The translations under genes were made by a program, and so were the position numbers. This document shows, one piece after another, positions 9,253 to 18,111 of a stretch of DNA of 37,391 bases. The stretch spans positions 1 through 37,391 of the forward strand of contig VBIA01000126.1 of the NCBI GenBank assembly GCA_005879985.1, written 5' to 3'. Origin of the DNA: Chloroflexota bacterium (lineage in GTDB: Bacteria; Chloroflexota; Dormibacteria; Dormibacterales; Dormibacteraceae). The notes under the pieces are model-generated. The model worked only from the letters and a program-made list of their open reading frames with translations. It did no database searches and was not told the DNA's origin. The first letter of the stretch is position 1; every line of letters begins with the position of its first letter.

Positions 9253-9729
9253 TTGCTGACGGAAGACGGTTGCCTCGTGGTGGCTCGCGGTGCTGGATTA
9301 GAGGTTCGCGGTGCCTCCAACGCGCCTACCCTCCTCAAGGCAGGTGGCGACCAGACCTATGACATCGCCGCCGTCTTCGAACAATCGACCCCTCCGCAGT
9401 CAGGTCCGCCGCTTCATGTTCATCACGAGTCGGCGGAGATGTTCTATGTCTTGGAAGGTACCTTCATCTTCAGGGCCGGCAATCGGGACGTCGAAGCTCC
9501 AGCCGGCACGTTCATATTTGTTCCGAAAGGGGTGCAGCACACGTACTTCAATATCGGAAGCGCGCCCGCGCGGATTCTCTATTGGTTCTCGCCAGCTGCT
9601 GGAATGACAAGTTACTTCAAAGAACTTTCAGAGCTCCCGCCTGGTCCGGTCGACCGTTCGCTCCTTGATACGATCGCACGCCGTCACGGCGTAGAGATTG
9701 TCGGAGGGCCGCTCAAGCCAAGCGAATAA
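9253..9729 (+). CDS. Cupin domain protein
   Basis: GPPLHVHHESAEMFYVLEGTF and PAGTFIFVPKGVQHTYFNIG motifs; TTG start 3 bp after the permease. Confidence 0.88.
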   Translation: MLTEDGCLVVARGAGLEVRGASNAPTLLKAGGDQTYDIAAVFEQSTPPQSGPPLHVHHESAEMFYVLEGTFIFRAGNRDVEAPAGTFIFVPKGVQHTYFNIGSAPARILYWFSPAAGMTSYFKELSELPPGPVDRSLLDTIARRHGVEIVGGPLKPSE

Positions 9730-9800
9730 CGCTACCCTTCAGGGCCATCCGGCGATAGCTTGCGATAACCGAAAGATATCGATCGCTCATTTAGAGGTGC

Positions 9801-9845
9801 GGTTGGCTATGGAATAGCCCGACCAGTCGTACTTCAAAGTGCGAC
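9801..9845. terminator. Two adjacent hairpins in convergent intergenic region
   Basis: GGTTGGCTAT-GGA-ATAGCCCGACC (9801-9824) and GTCGTACTT-CA-AAGTGCGAC (9826-9845) between cupin(+) and MBL(-). Confidence 0.45.
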
Positions 9846-9866
9846 ATCAATTCCTGGATGGCGTCA

Positions 9867-10451
9867 TCAGCGCGGTGTGTCGCCATCCGGCCCGAACGGG
9901 GCTCCATGTCCAGGCACTATGCGATCAGCCAGGGCCAGGATCCGAGCTCGGCTCTTGTGCAGCTGCTCCATGTCGGCGTATGGATCGTCGGCCGGCCCCG
10001 ATGACATCCACCAGGCATGCGTGAACGCAACGACCCCCTCCGCCGTCCCGACGAGCGTTGTGATGTCCTGAGGGCTGTGCCCGGGGGTGGCGATCAGTCG
10101 CACGGATGGAGTGATCAGAACCCTATCTGCCTCCCGGTCAGTCCATGTGTCGCGGAAATATATGGCCCAGTGGTCGTGGACACGGGCGTTGGGAAATAGA
10201 GCGGCGTTGAGTGTGTGGTCCGGGTGGTGGTGCGACAGGACGATGTCGGTGACACCATCCGGCTCCACTCCGAGTGAAGCCAGCGGCGCCAGGATCTGGC
10301 TGCGATCGCGCACCATACCGGGATCGATGACTATGATCGCGTTCGCATCGCGCACCAGCGACACCGTGGACATGACCGACTCGTCATCTGCTCTGCCTTC
10401 GACGAGCAGGTCGACAGTCGCTGTCATCGCCTCAGGGGCGTCCGTGTTCAT
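9867..10451 (-). CDS. MBL-fold metallo-hydrolase
   Basis: HHHPDHT metal motif, ATPGHSPQD, VPGHGAPF; likely ATG at 10451, upstream in-frame extension not protein-like. Confidence 0.88.
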   Translation of the reverse strand: MNTDAPEAMTATVDLLVEGRADDESVMSTVSLVRDANAIIVIDPGMVRDRSQILAPLASLGVEPDGVTDIVLSHHHPDHTLNAALFPNARVHDHWAIYFRDTWTDREADRVLITPSVRLIATPGHSPQDITTLVGTAEGVVAFTHAWWMSSGPADDPYADMEQLHKSRARILALADRIVPGHGAPFGPDGDTPR

Positions 10452-10560
10452 CGCCGGAAAATCCCCATCACATACCGCGCGAGTTTGACGACAATCGAGA
10501 AAATGTCGACTTCTCGGCTGGCCAATGAAGTAACTTGACTGTGGCAGCCGGCGCACATGC

Positions 10561-11367
10561 TCAGGCGTCTCCAGGAATCGAACGCAGGGCCATGTAGGAG
10601 GCTGAATCCGCCAGCAGGCCACCGTCTACCGGCAGGCAAACGCCCGTGACATACGACGCCGCGTCAGAGCACAGCCAGACCACCGCCTCGGCGCACTCTT
10701 CAGGGCGACCCAAGCGTCCGAGGGGGATCGCCGGACGGCGGTAGCGCTCGACCCACGCCAGGTCGTGGCCGTACCCGCGCGCCAGCATCTCGGTCGCGAA
10801 GCCACCACCGCAGACCGCGTTGATCCGAATGCCCTCCGGGCCATATTCGATCGCCGCCGACCTGGTCAGGCCGTCGACCCCATGCTTGGTGGCGGAGTAG
10901 ATGGCGCCGTTCGGCGATCCGGTGAGTCCATCCACGGACGACATGTTGACGATGGCGCCGCCGCCGCCCTGGCGCAGCATCTGCTTGAGCTCGTTCTTCA
11001 TGCACAGCCACACGCCGCGCAGATTCACCGCGATTGTCTCCTCGAATTCTTTCTCATCGATGTCGGCCGTAAGCGCGCCCGAACCCCCGTAGGCGGCGTT
11101 GTTGAACGCACAGTCGAGCCGGCCGAAGCGGTCCACGCAGGCGGCCACGAGCGCCTCGACCTGATTCGGCTTGCCTGAGTCGGTTGCTCGAAACTCAGCT
11201 TCGGCGCCATGCGCGCGCACCTTGCGGACCGCCGCCTCTCCGCGGGCCGGATCGCGGCTGCCGATCATTACTTTCGCGCCTTCCCGAGCAAACGCGCCCG
11301 CGGTGGCCAGACCGATGCCGGCGCTGCCGCCCGTCACGAGACACACCCGGCCCTGAAGCAGACCCAC
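10561..11367 (-). CDS. SDR family oxidoreductase
   Basis: VTGGSAGIGLA, FNNAAYGG, YSATKHGV, DGGLLADS. Confidence 0.93.
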   Translation of the reverse strand: MGLLQGRVCLVTGGSAGIGLATAGAFAREGAKVMIGSRDPARGEAAVRKVRAHGAEAEFRATDSGKPNQVEALVAACVDRFGRLDCAFNNAAYGGSGALTADIDEKEFEETIAVNLRGVWLCMKNELKQMLRQGGGGAIVNMSSVDGLTGSPNGAIYSATKHGVDGLTRSAAIEYGPEGIRINAVCGGGFATEMLARGYGHDLAWVERYRRPAIPLGRLGRPEECAEAVVWLCSDAASYVTGVCLPVDGGLLADSASYMALRSIPGDA

Positions 11368-11378
11368 CTCTAGTTCTC

Positions 11379-12551
11379 TCAGTCAGGCAGGCAGTCGAGA
11401 AGACGTTCGAGGTCGGAACGGTCGTTGTAGAAGTGCATCGAGATCCTCATCCGGCCCTCGCGGACGGCGCACGCAACGTACCTCTCCTGGAGCCGGTGGT
11501 TCAGCTGATCCATGTCGACGCCCTCGCGCTGCACCGAGATGATCCCCGACCTCTCGGCATTGCGGTGTGAGCTGACCACGGACCACTTCATGTCTTCCAG
11601 CGCCTCGGTGACCTCAGCCCCGTACTCCATCACTCGGTCCTCGATCTGACGAGTTCCCAGCGAGGTCATGAGGTCGATGACCGCCTCGGTGCCGAATATG
11701 GACATCATGTCCGGGATCCCGGGCTCGAAGCGCCTGGCCTCGGCCGCCCAGTCGAGCTTGTAGTCGACCAGGCTCGGCGGCGGGATCTTCTGCACGCTCT
11801 TCCATCCCGGCTCCGGCACACCGAGTCTGGACCGCACATGTGGAGCGAAGTAGCAGATGGCCGTGCCCCAGCCCGACATCATGAACTTGTAACCGTGGGC
11901 AACTAGCACGTCGCAGCCGGACTCCTGGACATCGACGCGCATAGCGCCCGCAGCCTGGGTGGCGTCCACCACCAGCCATGCCCCGCGCTCGTGGCACAGC
12001 CGCGCAACCTCAGCGAGAGGCGCGCGGAAGCCGTTGCCGAAGTTCACCATCTCCAGGCAGACGACCCGCGTGCGCGGCGTCATCAGCGCCTCGACGTCCT
12101 CGACGTCGAAGCGCTGCCGCCCGCGATCGGCGATCAATCTGAGCTCGACGCCTCGCGACGCGAGGTTCATCCACGGATAAACGTCCGCGGGAAACGCCTG
12201 GTCGTAGGCGATGACCTGGTCGCCCGAGCGCCAGTCCAGTCCCAGGGCGACGACGCCGATGCCCTCGGCCGTGCTCTTCAAGAACGCGACGTCGTCGACG
12301 TTGCAGTTGAAAAACTGTGCGGCCTTGGCGCGCACGCGATCAAGGGCGTCGCCCCACAAGCCGGCGCCCTCGGGCAGCTCGGCGCCCGCCATCTTGTGCG
12401 CGAAGTCCTCGATCGTCTCCACATAGGTGCGCGGCGGCGGCCCGAATGTGGCGTGGTTGAACCACGTCCACTTCTCGGTGACACGGAACTGCTCCTTGCG
12501 GAGCGAGGCAACGTCGAACCCGACTGCCTTAGACAGCGGTGAAGCCTCCAT
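11379..12551 (-). CDS. Class V aminotransferase-fold PLP enzyme (isopenicillin-N-epimerase-like)
   Basis: WFNHATFGPPP N-terminus, VVDATQAAGAMRVD, VAHGYKFMMSGWG Schiff-base Lys. Confidence 0.88.
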   Translation of the reverse strand: MEASPLSKAVGFDVASLRKEQFRVTEKWTWFNHATFGPPPRTYVETIEDFAHKMAGAELPEGAGLWGDALDRVRAKAAQFFNCNVDDVAFLKSTAEGIGVVALGLDWRSGDQVIAYDQAFPADVYPWMNLASRGVELRLIADRGRQRFDVEDVEALMTPRTRVVCLEMVNFGNGFRAPLAEVARLCHERGAWLVVDATQAAGAMRVDVQESGCDVLVAHGYKFMMSGWGTAICYFAPHVRSRLGVPEPGWKSVQKIPPPSLVDYKLDWAAEARRFEPGIPDMMSIFGTEAVIDLMTSLGTRQIEDRVMEYGAEVTEALEDMKWSVVSSHRNAERSGIISVQREGVDMDQLNHRLQERYVACAVREGRMRISMHFYNDRSDLERLLDCLPD

Positions 12552-13305
12552 CGATCACGAACATCCCTCCTGTCACCCATGAGGATTCGTCCGAAGCAAG
12601 GAACAGCGCCAGCCTGGCGAGGTCCTCGGGCTCTCCCCACCGTCCCATCGGCACAGTCTGCCGGACCGCCTCCTCGTACTCGGGGGTCATCTCGCCCACC
12701 AGCGGAGTGCGCACGGCGCCGGGAATGATGCAGTTGCACCGGATGCCGTACTTCGCGTGCTCGACCGCGAGCGTTCGCGTGATTGCGATCACCCCTCCCT
12801 TGGCGGCCGTGTATGCATCCGACGCACCGCGCCCTACGCGCAGCGCCGCAACGCTGGACGTGTTGATGATCGAGCCTCCGCCCGCCTTCTGCATCGCCGG
12901 GATGCCGTACTTGCAGCCGAGGTAGATCCCCTTCAGGTTCACCGCGATGGTGCGGTCCCAGATGTGCTCCTCGAGCAGTGGGCTTGGAGCGTCAAACCCA
13001 GGACGGTAGTTGCCCCGGGCCGCGTACCACAGGCCCGCGTTGTTGTAGAGCACGTCGAGCTTGCCGAACTCCGCCACGGTCGCGTCCACTGCCGCCTTGA
13101 CCTGCTCCGCGCTGGCCACGTCACACGTGACGGCGATCGCCCGGCCGCCGGCGTCGCGCACCTCGCGGGCGGTGGCCTCGCCGTTCTTCGCGTTGATCTC
13201 GGCTACGCACACGGCCGCGCCCCGCTCGGCGAAAAGCTTTGCCGCGGCCTTGCCCTGGCCGCTGCCCGCACCGGTGATCATCGCGACCCTGCCGTCGAGC
13301 CTCAA
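12529..13305 (-). CDS. SDR family oxidoreductase
   Basis: MITGAGSGQGKA, YNNAGLWYA, YTAAKGGV, DGGFTAV; TTG start inferred at 13305 in a TTGA overlap with the upstream stop. Confidence 0.88.
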   Translation of the reverse strand: MRLDGRVAMITGAGSGQGKAAAKLFAERGAAVCVAEINAKNGEATAREVRDAGGRAIAVTCDVASAEQVKAAVDATVAEFGKLDVLYNNAGLWYAARGNYRPGFDAPSPLLEEHIWDRTIAVNLKGIYLGCKYGIPAMQKAGGGSIINTSSVAALRVGRGASDAYTAAKGGVIAITRTLAVEHAKYGIRCNCIIPGAVRTPLVGEMTPEYEEAVRQTVPMGRWGEPEDLARLALFLASDESSWVTGGMFVIDGGFTAV

Positions 13306-14456
13306 GTGCTCCTCCAGGTCTCTGACTGGTATTTGCGCACCCGCCTCTCGTCCACGTTGAAACCGCAGCCGGGCAGCTCCGGGACGGCGATGGTCCCGTC
13401 CTTGCGGATGTCGAACGTCGGCTCCACCAGGTCCTCCGCGTAGAAGAGCCGGGCTGGCGACATGTCGGCCGGCAGGGTGAACCCGGGCAGCGACGAGATC
13501 GCCAGGTTGAACCCGCGTCCGATCCCCGTCTCGAGCAGCCCGCCGCACCAGACCGGTACTTCGTGCTCGAGGCACCAGTCGTGGACGGCGAGGCTGGGGG
13601 TCACCCCACCCAGCCGCGCCGGCTTGATGTTCACGATCCGGCCCGCCCCCAGCTTGAGCGCCGCGCGCGTGAGGCCAAACGTGAGCGCGCTCTCGTCGAG
13701 GCAGATCGGCGTCCGCAGCCGCGACTGGAGCTCCGCAAGCTCCACGAGCGCATCGCCGGGAAACGGCTGCTCGATCATGAGCAGGCCGAGCGCGTCCAGC
13801 GCGTCCCATGGACCAGAATCGTGCGGGTCGTATCCGGTGTTGCCGTCGGCCATCACCGGCAGCGTGGGGAAAGCTGCCTTGACCTGCGGCAGCACATCCA
13901 GGTCCCAGCCCGGCTCGATCTTCACCTTTATCCGGCAGAAGCCCTGGGCCACCCGCTGGTCGATCTCGGCCAGCAGGTCTTTGACCGTGGGCTTGATGCC
14001 GAAGCTCTCGCCGGTCGGGATCCCGGTCTTCACCCCGCCGACCAGGTCCTTCATCGGCACGCCGAGCTTGGACGACGCGATCGCCCACATGGCGCATTCC
14101 AGGCCGTGCTTGGCCATGTTGTAGCCCTGATATCCCGCATACGCGGCGGCCACCTCGGCCGGCCCGGCGAACGTCTTGCCCGCCACCAGCGGCACCAGCA
14201 GGCGGGTGAGCGCGTACCAGTTGCCGTCGTACGTGTCCGCCGAATAGATGGGCAGGTCCATTCCCGGCGACTCGCCCCAGCCCACGGTCCCGTCAGCGTC
14301 CTCGGCCCGGATGATGACCGTCCGCTTCTTGGTGGTCGTCCCGTGCGCTGTCTTGAAGCTCGTGATCATCGGCAGGTCGAGCGCCAGAACCTCGACCGAG
14401 GCGAGCCTGATCTGCACCTTCGGCGTGGTCCGGGCTCGCGCCGTGGTGCGGCTCAT
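13302..14456 (-). CDS. Enolase-superfamily enzyme, o-succinylbenzoate synthase / N-succinylamino acid racemase-like
   Basis: KVKIEPGWD, VMADGNTGY, MIEQPF, CLDES, NIKPARLGG, WCGGLLETGIGRGFNLAISSLPGF. Confidence 0.88.
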   Translation of the reverse strand: MSRTTARARTTPKVQIRLASVEVLALDLPMITSFKTAHGTTTKKRTVIIRAEDADGTVGWGESPGMDLPIYSADTYDGNWYALTRLLVPLVAGKTFAGPAEVAAAYAGYQGYNMAKHGLECAMWAIASSKLGVPMKDLVGGVKTGIPTGESFGIKPTVKDLLAEIDQRVAQGFCRIKVKIEPGWDLDVLPQVKAAFPTLPVMADGNTGYDPHDSGPWDALDALGLLMIEQPFPGDALVELAELQSRLRTPICLDESALTFGLTRAALKLGAGRIVNIKPARLGGVTPSLAVHDWCLEHEVPVWCGGLLETGIGRGFNLAISSLPGFTLPADMSPARLFYAEDLVEPTFDIRKDGTIAVPELPGCGFNVDERRVRKYQSETWRST

Positions 14457-15148
14457 CTGGCCGCCTCCGGTTGCGCCAGCGATTCAGCGCCGCTGATCAC
14501 ATGCCGTTCGGTCGCGCCAGGAAACACCAAGCGGAACAAAGAGTCGTCGGCCGAATGCAGCTCGGTCGCGGCCACCAGAGCGCCGTCGACGCGAAAGCGG
14601 TGGAACCGGTTGTTCGGATAGGCGTTGAACACGACGATCTCGCCATCCGCACCGAGGTAGCCGAGATTGGCGTTGCCCGCCAACTGGTCGTGCGTCTTGA
14701 CCAGCGCCTGCTCGGGGCTCGCGCCCTGGTCGAGGATCTCCTCGAACACTCGGAAGCCCACCTCCGAATCCGCCTTGCCCTGCAGGCGGCCCACGTATCG
14801 ATCGCGGAACTCACGCTCGCGTGTGAACGAGCCGTTGTGGCAGAAGGCGAAACGGCCCTTCTCCGCCAGGAACGGCTGCGTGTCCGCCATCTGGATAGTG
14901 CTGAGCCGGTTCGGGCGCCGGAAGTGGACGAGGAAATGGGTCGAGACGACGTTGGCGAGCTGCTTCACACCGGAAGGGTCCTCGGACAGACGGCCCTCGT
15001 AGCGGTGCCGCTTCACCTGACCATGCTCCAGCCACGCCACGCCCCAGCCGAAGCTGGCGATGCCGTAGTACTCGACCTTCTCGGCCCACGGAACCAGCTC
15101 CTGGAAACGCGTTGGCGTCGCCCAGCGGACGGCGAGGATCTCACACAC
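14453..15148 (-). CDS. Class II glutamine amidotransferase-like (Ntn-hydrolase) protein
   Basis: N-terminal MCEILAVRW (Cys2), HFRRPN, DTQPFLAEKGRFAFCHNGSF, ADSEVGFRVFEEIL. Confidence 0.87.
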   Translation of the reverse strand: MCEILAVRWATPTRFQELVPWAEKVEYYGIASFGWGVAWLEHGQVKRHRYEGRLSEDPSGVKQLANVVSTHFLVHFRRPNRLSTIQMADTQPFLAEKGRFAFCHNGSFTREREFRDRYVGRLQGKADSEVGFRVFEEILDQGASPEQALVKTHDQLAGNANLGYLGADGEIVVFNAYPNNRFHRFRVDGALVAATELHSADDSLFRLVFPGATERHVISGAESLAQPEAAR

Positions 15149-15157
15149 CCCTGCGGC

Positions 15158-16615
15158 TCACTCGTGGCTGATGAAGATGTTCTTGATCTGGGTGTAGTGG
15201 TCCAGCATCTCCATGCCCAGCTGGCGACCGATGCCGCTCATCTTGTAGCCGCCAAACGGCGCCTCCAGGTGCACGCTCCAGTTGGTGTTGATGCTGAACT
15301 GGCCGGTGCGGACGCCGCGCGCCACGCGGAGTGCGCGACCGATGTCCCGCGTCCACAGCGAGCCCGCCAGGCCGTACGGAGTTGCGTTGGCCAGGCGGAT
15401 CACCTCCTCCTCGTCGTCGAAAGGAATGGCGACGAGGACCGGGCCGAAGATCTCCTCCTGCGCGATGCGGTAAGTGTTGTCTACGTGATCGAGCACCGCC
15501 GGCTCGATCAGGTTGCCCTCGGGCGGCCCGAGGCGCTTGCCCCCGCACACGAGGTGGGCTCCCTCCTCCTGCCCGATCTGCAGGTAGTTCTCGACCCTTT
15601 CGAGCTGGGCGCGGCTGACTACCGGGCCGATCTCGGTCTTCGGGTCGAGCGGATCACCGACCCGCAGCTTCCTGGTCCGCGCGGCGAACTTCTCCAGGAA
15701 CTGGTCGTAGACCTTGCGGTGCACGAGGGCACGGCTGCGCGCGCAGCAGTCCTGGCCCGCCATGTTGAACACGGCGATGACCGACGAAGGCACCATCTTG
15801 TCGAGGTCCGCGTCCTCGAACACGATGTTCGGCGACTTGCCGCCCAGCTCAAGGAGCAGGCGCTTGAGCGTGTCGGCGCTCTTGCGCACGATCTGCTGGC
15901 CGGTCGTCGTTTCGCCCGTGAAGCCGATGAACGCGACCTTGGGGTGCTCGACGAGCGCGTTGCCAGCCGTGCCGCCGCCCCCGGTGACGACGTTGAGGAC
16001 GCCGTTCGGCAGGCCGACTTCTATGCCGATGCGCCCGAGCTCGAGCGCCGACAGGGGAGCCAGGCTCGGCGGCTTGAGCACGACAGTGTTACCCGTGGCC
16101 AGCGCCGGCGCGACCTTGTATGCGGAGATGGCAAACGGCCCGTTCCACGGAATGATCGCGGCCGTCACGCCCAGCGGCTCGCGAAGGGTGAAGTCGAGAC
16201 CGTCGGCGGCGACAGGGATCGTCTTGCCGAAGATCTTGTTGGCAGCTCCGCCGTAGTACTCGAAGACGTCAGCCGCGTACGAGACCTCGCCCCTGCTCTC
16301 GGTGATGGTCTTGCCGTTGTCGCGAGTCTGTATCTCGGCTATCTCGTCGACGCGCGATCGGATCGCCGCGGCGATCTTGAAAAGAATCTTGCCCCGCTCC
16401 CGCGCGTGCAGCTTCTTCCACGCGCCGCCTTCGAACGCCCGGTCGGCCGCGTTGACCGCGCGGTCGACGTCCTCGGCGCCGCCGCTCGGGAGCCGTGCGA
16501 GCACGGCTCCCGTCGCCGGGTTGGACGTGGTGAACGTCTCGCCCGAGGCGGCGTCCACCTCCTTCCCGTCGATGATCATGTGGCGCTGCGCGACGGCAGT
16601 CGGGGCCTGGCTCAT
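15158..16615 (-). CDS. Aldehyde dehydrogenase family protein
   Basis: IIPWNGPFAIS, FTGETTTGQQI, LELGGKSPNIVF, NMAGQDCCARSR catalytic Cys, QEEIFGPVL. Confidence 0.95.
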   Translation of the reverse strand: MSQAPTAVAQRHMIIDGKEVDAASGETFTTSNPATGAVLARLPSGGAEDVDRAVNAADRAFEGGAWKKLHARERGKILFKIAAAIRSRVDEIAEIQTRDNGKTITESRGEVSYAADVFEYYGGAANKIFGKTIPVAADGLDFTLREPLGVTAAIIPWNGPFAISAYKVAPALATGNTVVLKPPSLAPLSALELGRIGIEVGLPNGVLNVVTGGGGTAGNALVEHPKVAFIGFTGETTTGQQIVRKSADTLKRLLLELGGKSPNIVFEDADLDKMVPSSVIAVFNMAGQDCCARSRALVHRKVYDQFLEKFAARTRKLRVGDPLDPKTEIGPVVSRAQLERVENYLQIGQEEGAHLVCGGKRLGPPEGNLIEPAVLDHVDNTYRIAQEEIFGPVLVAIPFDDEEEVIRLANATPYGLAGSLWTRDIGRALRVARGVRTGQFSINTNWSVHLEAPFGGYKMSGIGRQLGMEMLDHYTQIKNIFISHE

Positions 16616-18081
16616 CGCGGCAGGTCGCTGGCCGCGCCGGTGTCGGCGAAGATTGCCTGGGCTCCCGCCGCCAGCTGCTGGGGCCGCGTGCGGCCCAGCC
16701 AGATCACGGTGCCGATGCCGATCAGGATCCAGACGATGTCGATGTAAGGCGCCAGGTTCAGCGGGAAGGGCGGCGGCGGGTAAACGCTCGCGTAGAGGAC
16801 AGGGAGCAGCATGAGCGTGCCGACGATCGGGAAGACGTAGGTCAGGAAGATGTTGATCTCGTCCGGGTGCTCGCGGCGGTAGAAGATCGGGACCGCGATC
16901 ATGCCCAGCGCGTAGACCAGGATTGTGCCGATGCTGATCATCGTGGCCAGCAGGCCGAAGCCGCTGATCGGGCCGAGCCAGAGCCCGAGGCCGATCGTGA
17001 CCACGAAGCTGAGCGCCGTCATGGAAATGATCGCGACGTGCGGCGACCGGTATTTCGGGTGCACGGTCGCGAATGCCTTGGGCAGCACCCCGACCTGGCC
17101 CATCTTGTAGAGCACTCGCACGACCGCGTTCTGGCCGGCCAGCGAGCAGCCCCAGCTGCTGTTCATCAGGGCGATGGTCAGCAGCCCGATGCCGAGTTTG
17201 CCCCAGTAGAAGTTGCCCATCGTGTTGTATGGCGCTGGGTCAGCGGTGAGCGCTGGCATGCGGCCCGTACCCCAGCCGACCGTTGTCGCGAAGGTGAAGA
17301 TGACGTAATAGACCAGGATCATCACGACCGAGATCACGGCGGATCTGGCCACCGTCAAACGAGGATTCTTCGTCTCTTCGGCGAGCGGGATGGTGGACTC
17401 GAAGCCCGTATAGCTGAGCACCGCGAAGATCATTCCGAAGGCCAGGCCGGAGAAGCCTGTGGGCACGCCTGACAGAGTGAAGTTGGCCTGCAGGTCGCTG
17501 CCCGAGATTCCATGCACGCTGATCAGGACGACCGAGAAGGCCATGGTGATGGCGACCTCGATCACAGTGAAGGTAATCGCCGTGCGGATCGACGGCTGGA
17601 TGCCGAGGAAGGTGATCACACCCAGGCCGATGTAGACCACGCTTGCGTACAGCCACCACGGCACGTTTATGCCGAACAGGAGGGAGAGGGTCGACGAGAC
17701 GTAGGTCGCGACGACCAGCGTGCAGAGGTTGGGGATCAGCGGGTCGTACAGGAAGTAGATCCAGCCGGTCATGAAGCCGAACGTCGGGTTGATGCCTCGG
17801 GCCACGTACGTGTAGTAGCCGCCTGCCGAGGGCAGGTGCTTCGCGAGCTGGTTGATCGAATAGGCAATCAAAATAGAGATGACGCCGGCGAGGATGAACG
17901 CCAACGGGATGGCCGAGCCGGCCGAGGCAGCGATGAACCCGATGCCGGTCATCACGCCTGCAGCCGGAGCCATATGGGTCAGACCCTGGAAGATCGAGCC
18001 CCAGAGCCCGACAGCGTCGCGTCGGAGCGCGGGCTCTGGACCGGAAGTGCTTCCCTCGACTGTCGTCAAACCGCTTGACAT
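16612..18081 (-). CDS. APC family amino acid/amine permease
   Basis: ~12 hydrophobic segments; GYYTYVARGINPTFGFMTGW; FAVLSYTGFESTIPLAEETKNPRLTVARS. Confidence 0.92.
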   Translation of the reverse strand: MSSGLTTVEGSTSGPEPALRRDAVGLWGSIFQGLTHMAPAAGVMTGIGFIAASAGSAIPLAFILAGVISILIAYSINQLAKHLPSAGGYYTYVARGINPTFGFMTGWIYFLYDPLIPNLCTLVVATYVSSTLSLLFGINVPWWLYASVVYIGLGVITFLGIQPSIRTAITFTVIEVAITMAFSVVLISVHGISGSDLQANFTLSGVPTGFSGLAFGMIFAVLSYTGFESTIPLAEETKNPRLTVARSAVISVVMILVYYVIFTFATTVGWGTGRMPALTADPAPYNTMGNFYWGKLGIGLLTIALMNSSWGCSLAGQNAVVRVLYKMGQVGVLPKAFATVHPKYRSPHVAIISMTALSFVVTIGLGLWLGPISGFGLLATMISIGTILVYALGMIAVPIFYRREHPDEINIFLTYVFPIVGTLMLLPVLYASVYPPPPFPLNLAPYIDIVWILIGIGTVIWLGRTRPQQLAAGAQAIFADTGAASDLPR

Positions 18082-18111
18082 CGCATCCTCCTCCTTGCTT
18101 GCCTTCCGCGC

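Noticed and set aside
9750-9790. CGATA repeats after the cupin gene resembling the 6851 operator
   Set aside because: Only half-site similarity (CGATAG, CGATAACC, ATCGAT) and not upstream of a gene; insufficient to call an operator.
10496-10516. CGAGAA-N9-TTCTCG inverted repeat upstream of MBL gene
   Set aside because: Short 6-bp arms with no supporting promoter or conservation evidence; likely to occur by chance in this length of DNA.
13306-14097. N-terminal half of the 522-aa ORF 12529-14097
   Set aside because: Overlaps the enolase-superfamily gene in another frame; only the SDR portion from 13305 downward is protein-like, so an SDR fusion is not supported.
14471-16747. 758-aa plus-strand ORF
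   Set aside because: Runs antisense to clear GATase and ALDH genes; composition (Arg/Ala/Leu/Asp/Val-rich, no domain motifs) is the usual high-GC shadow frame.
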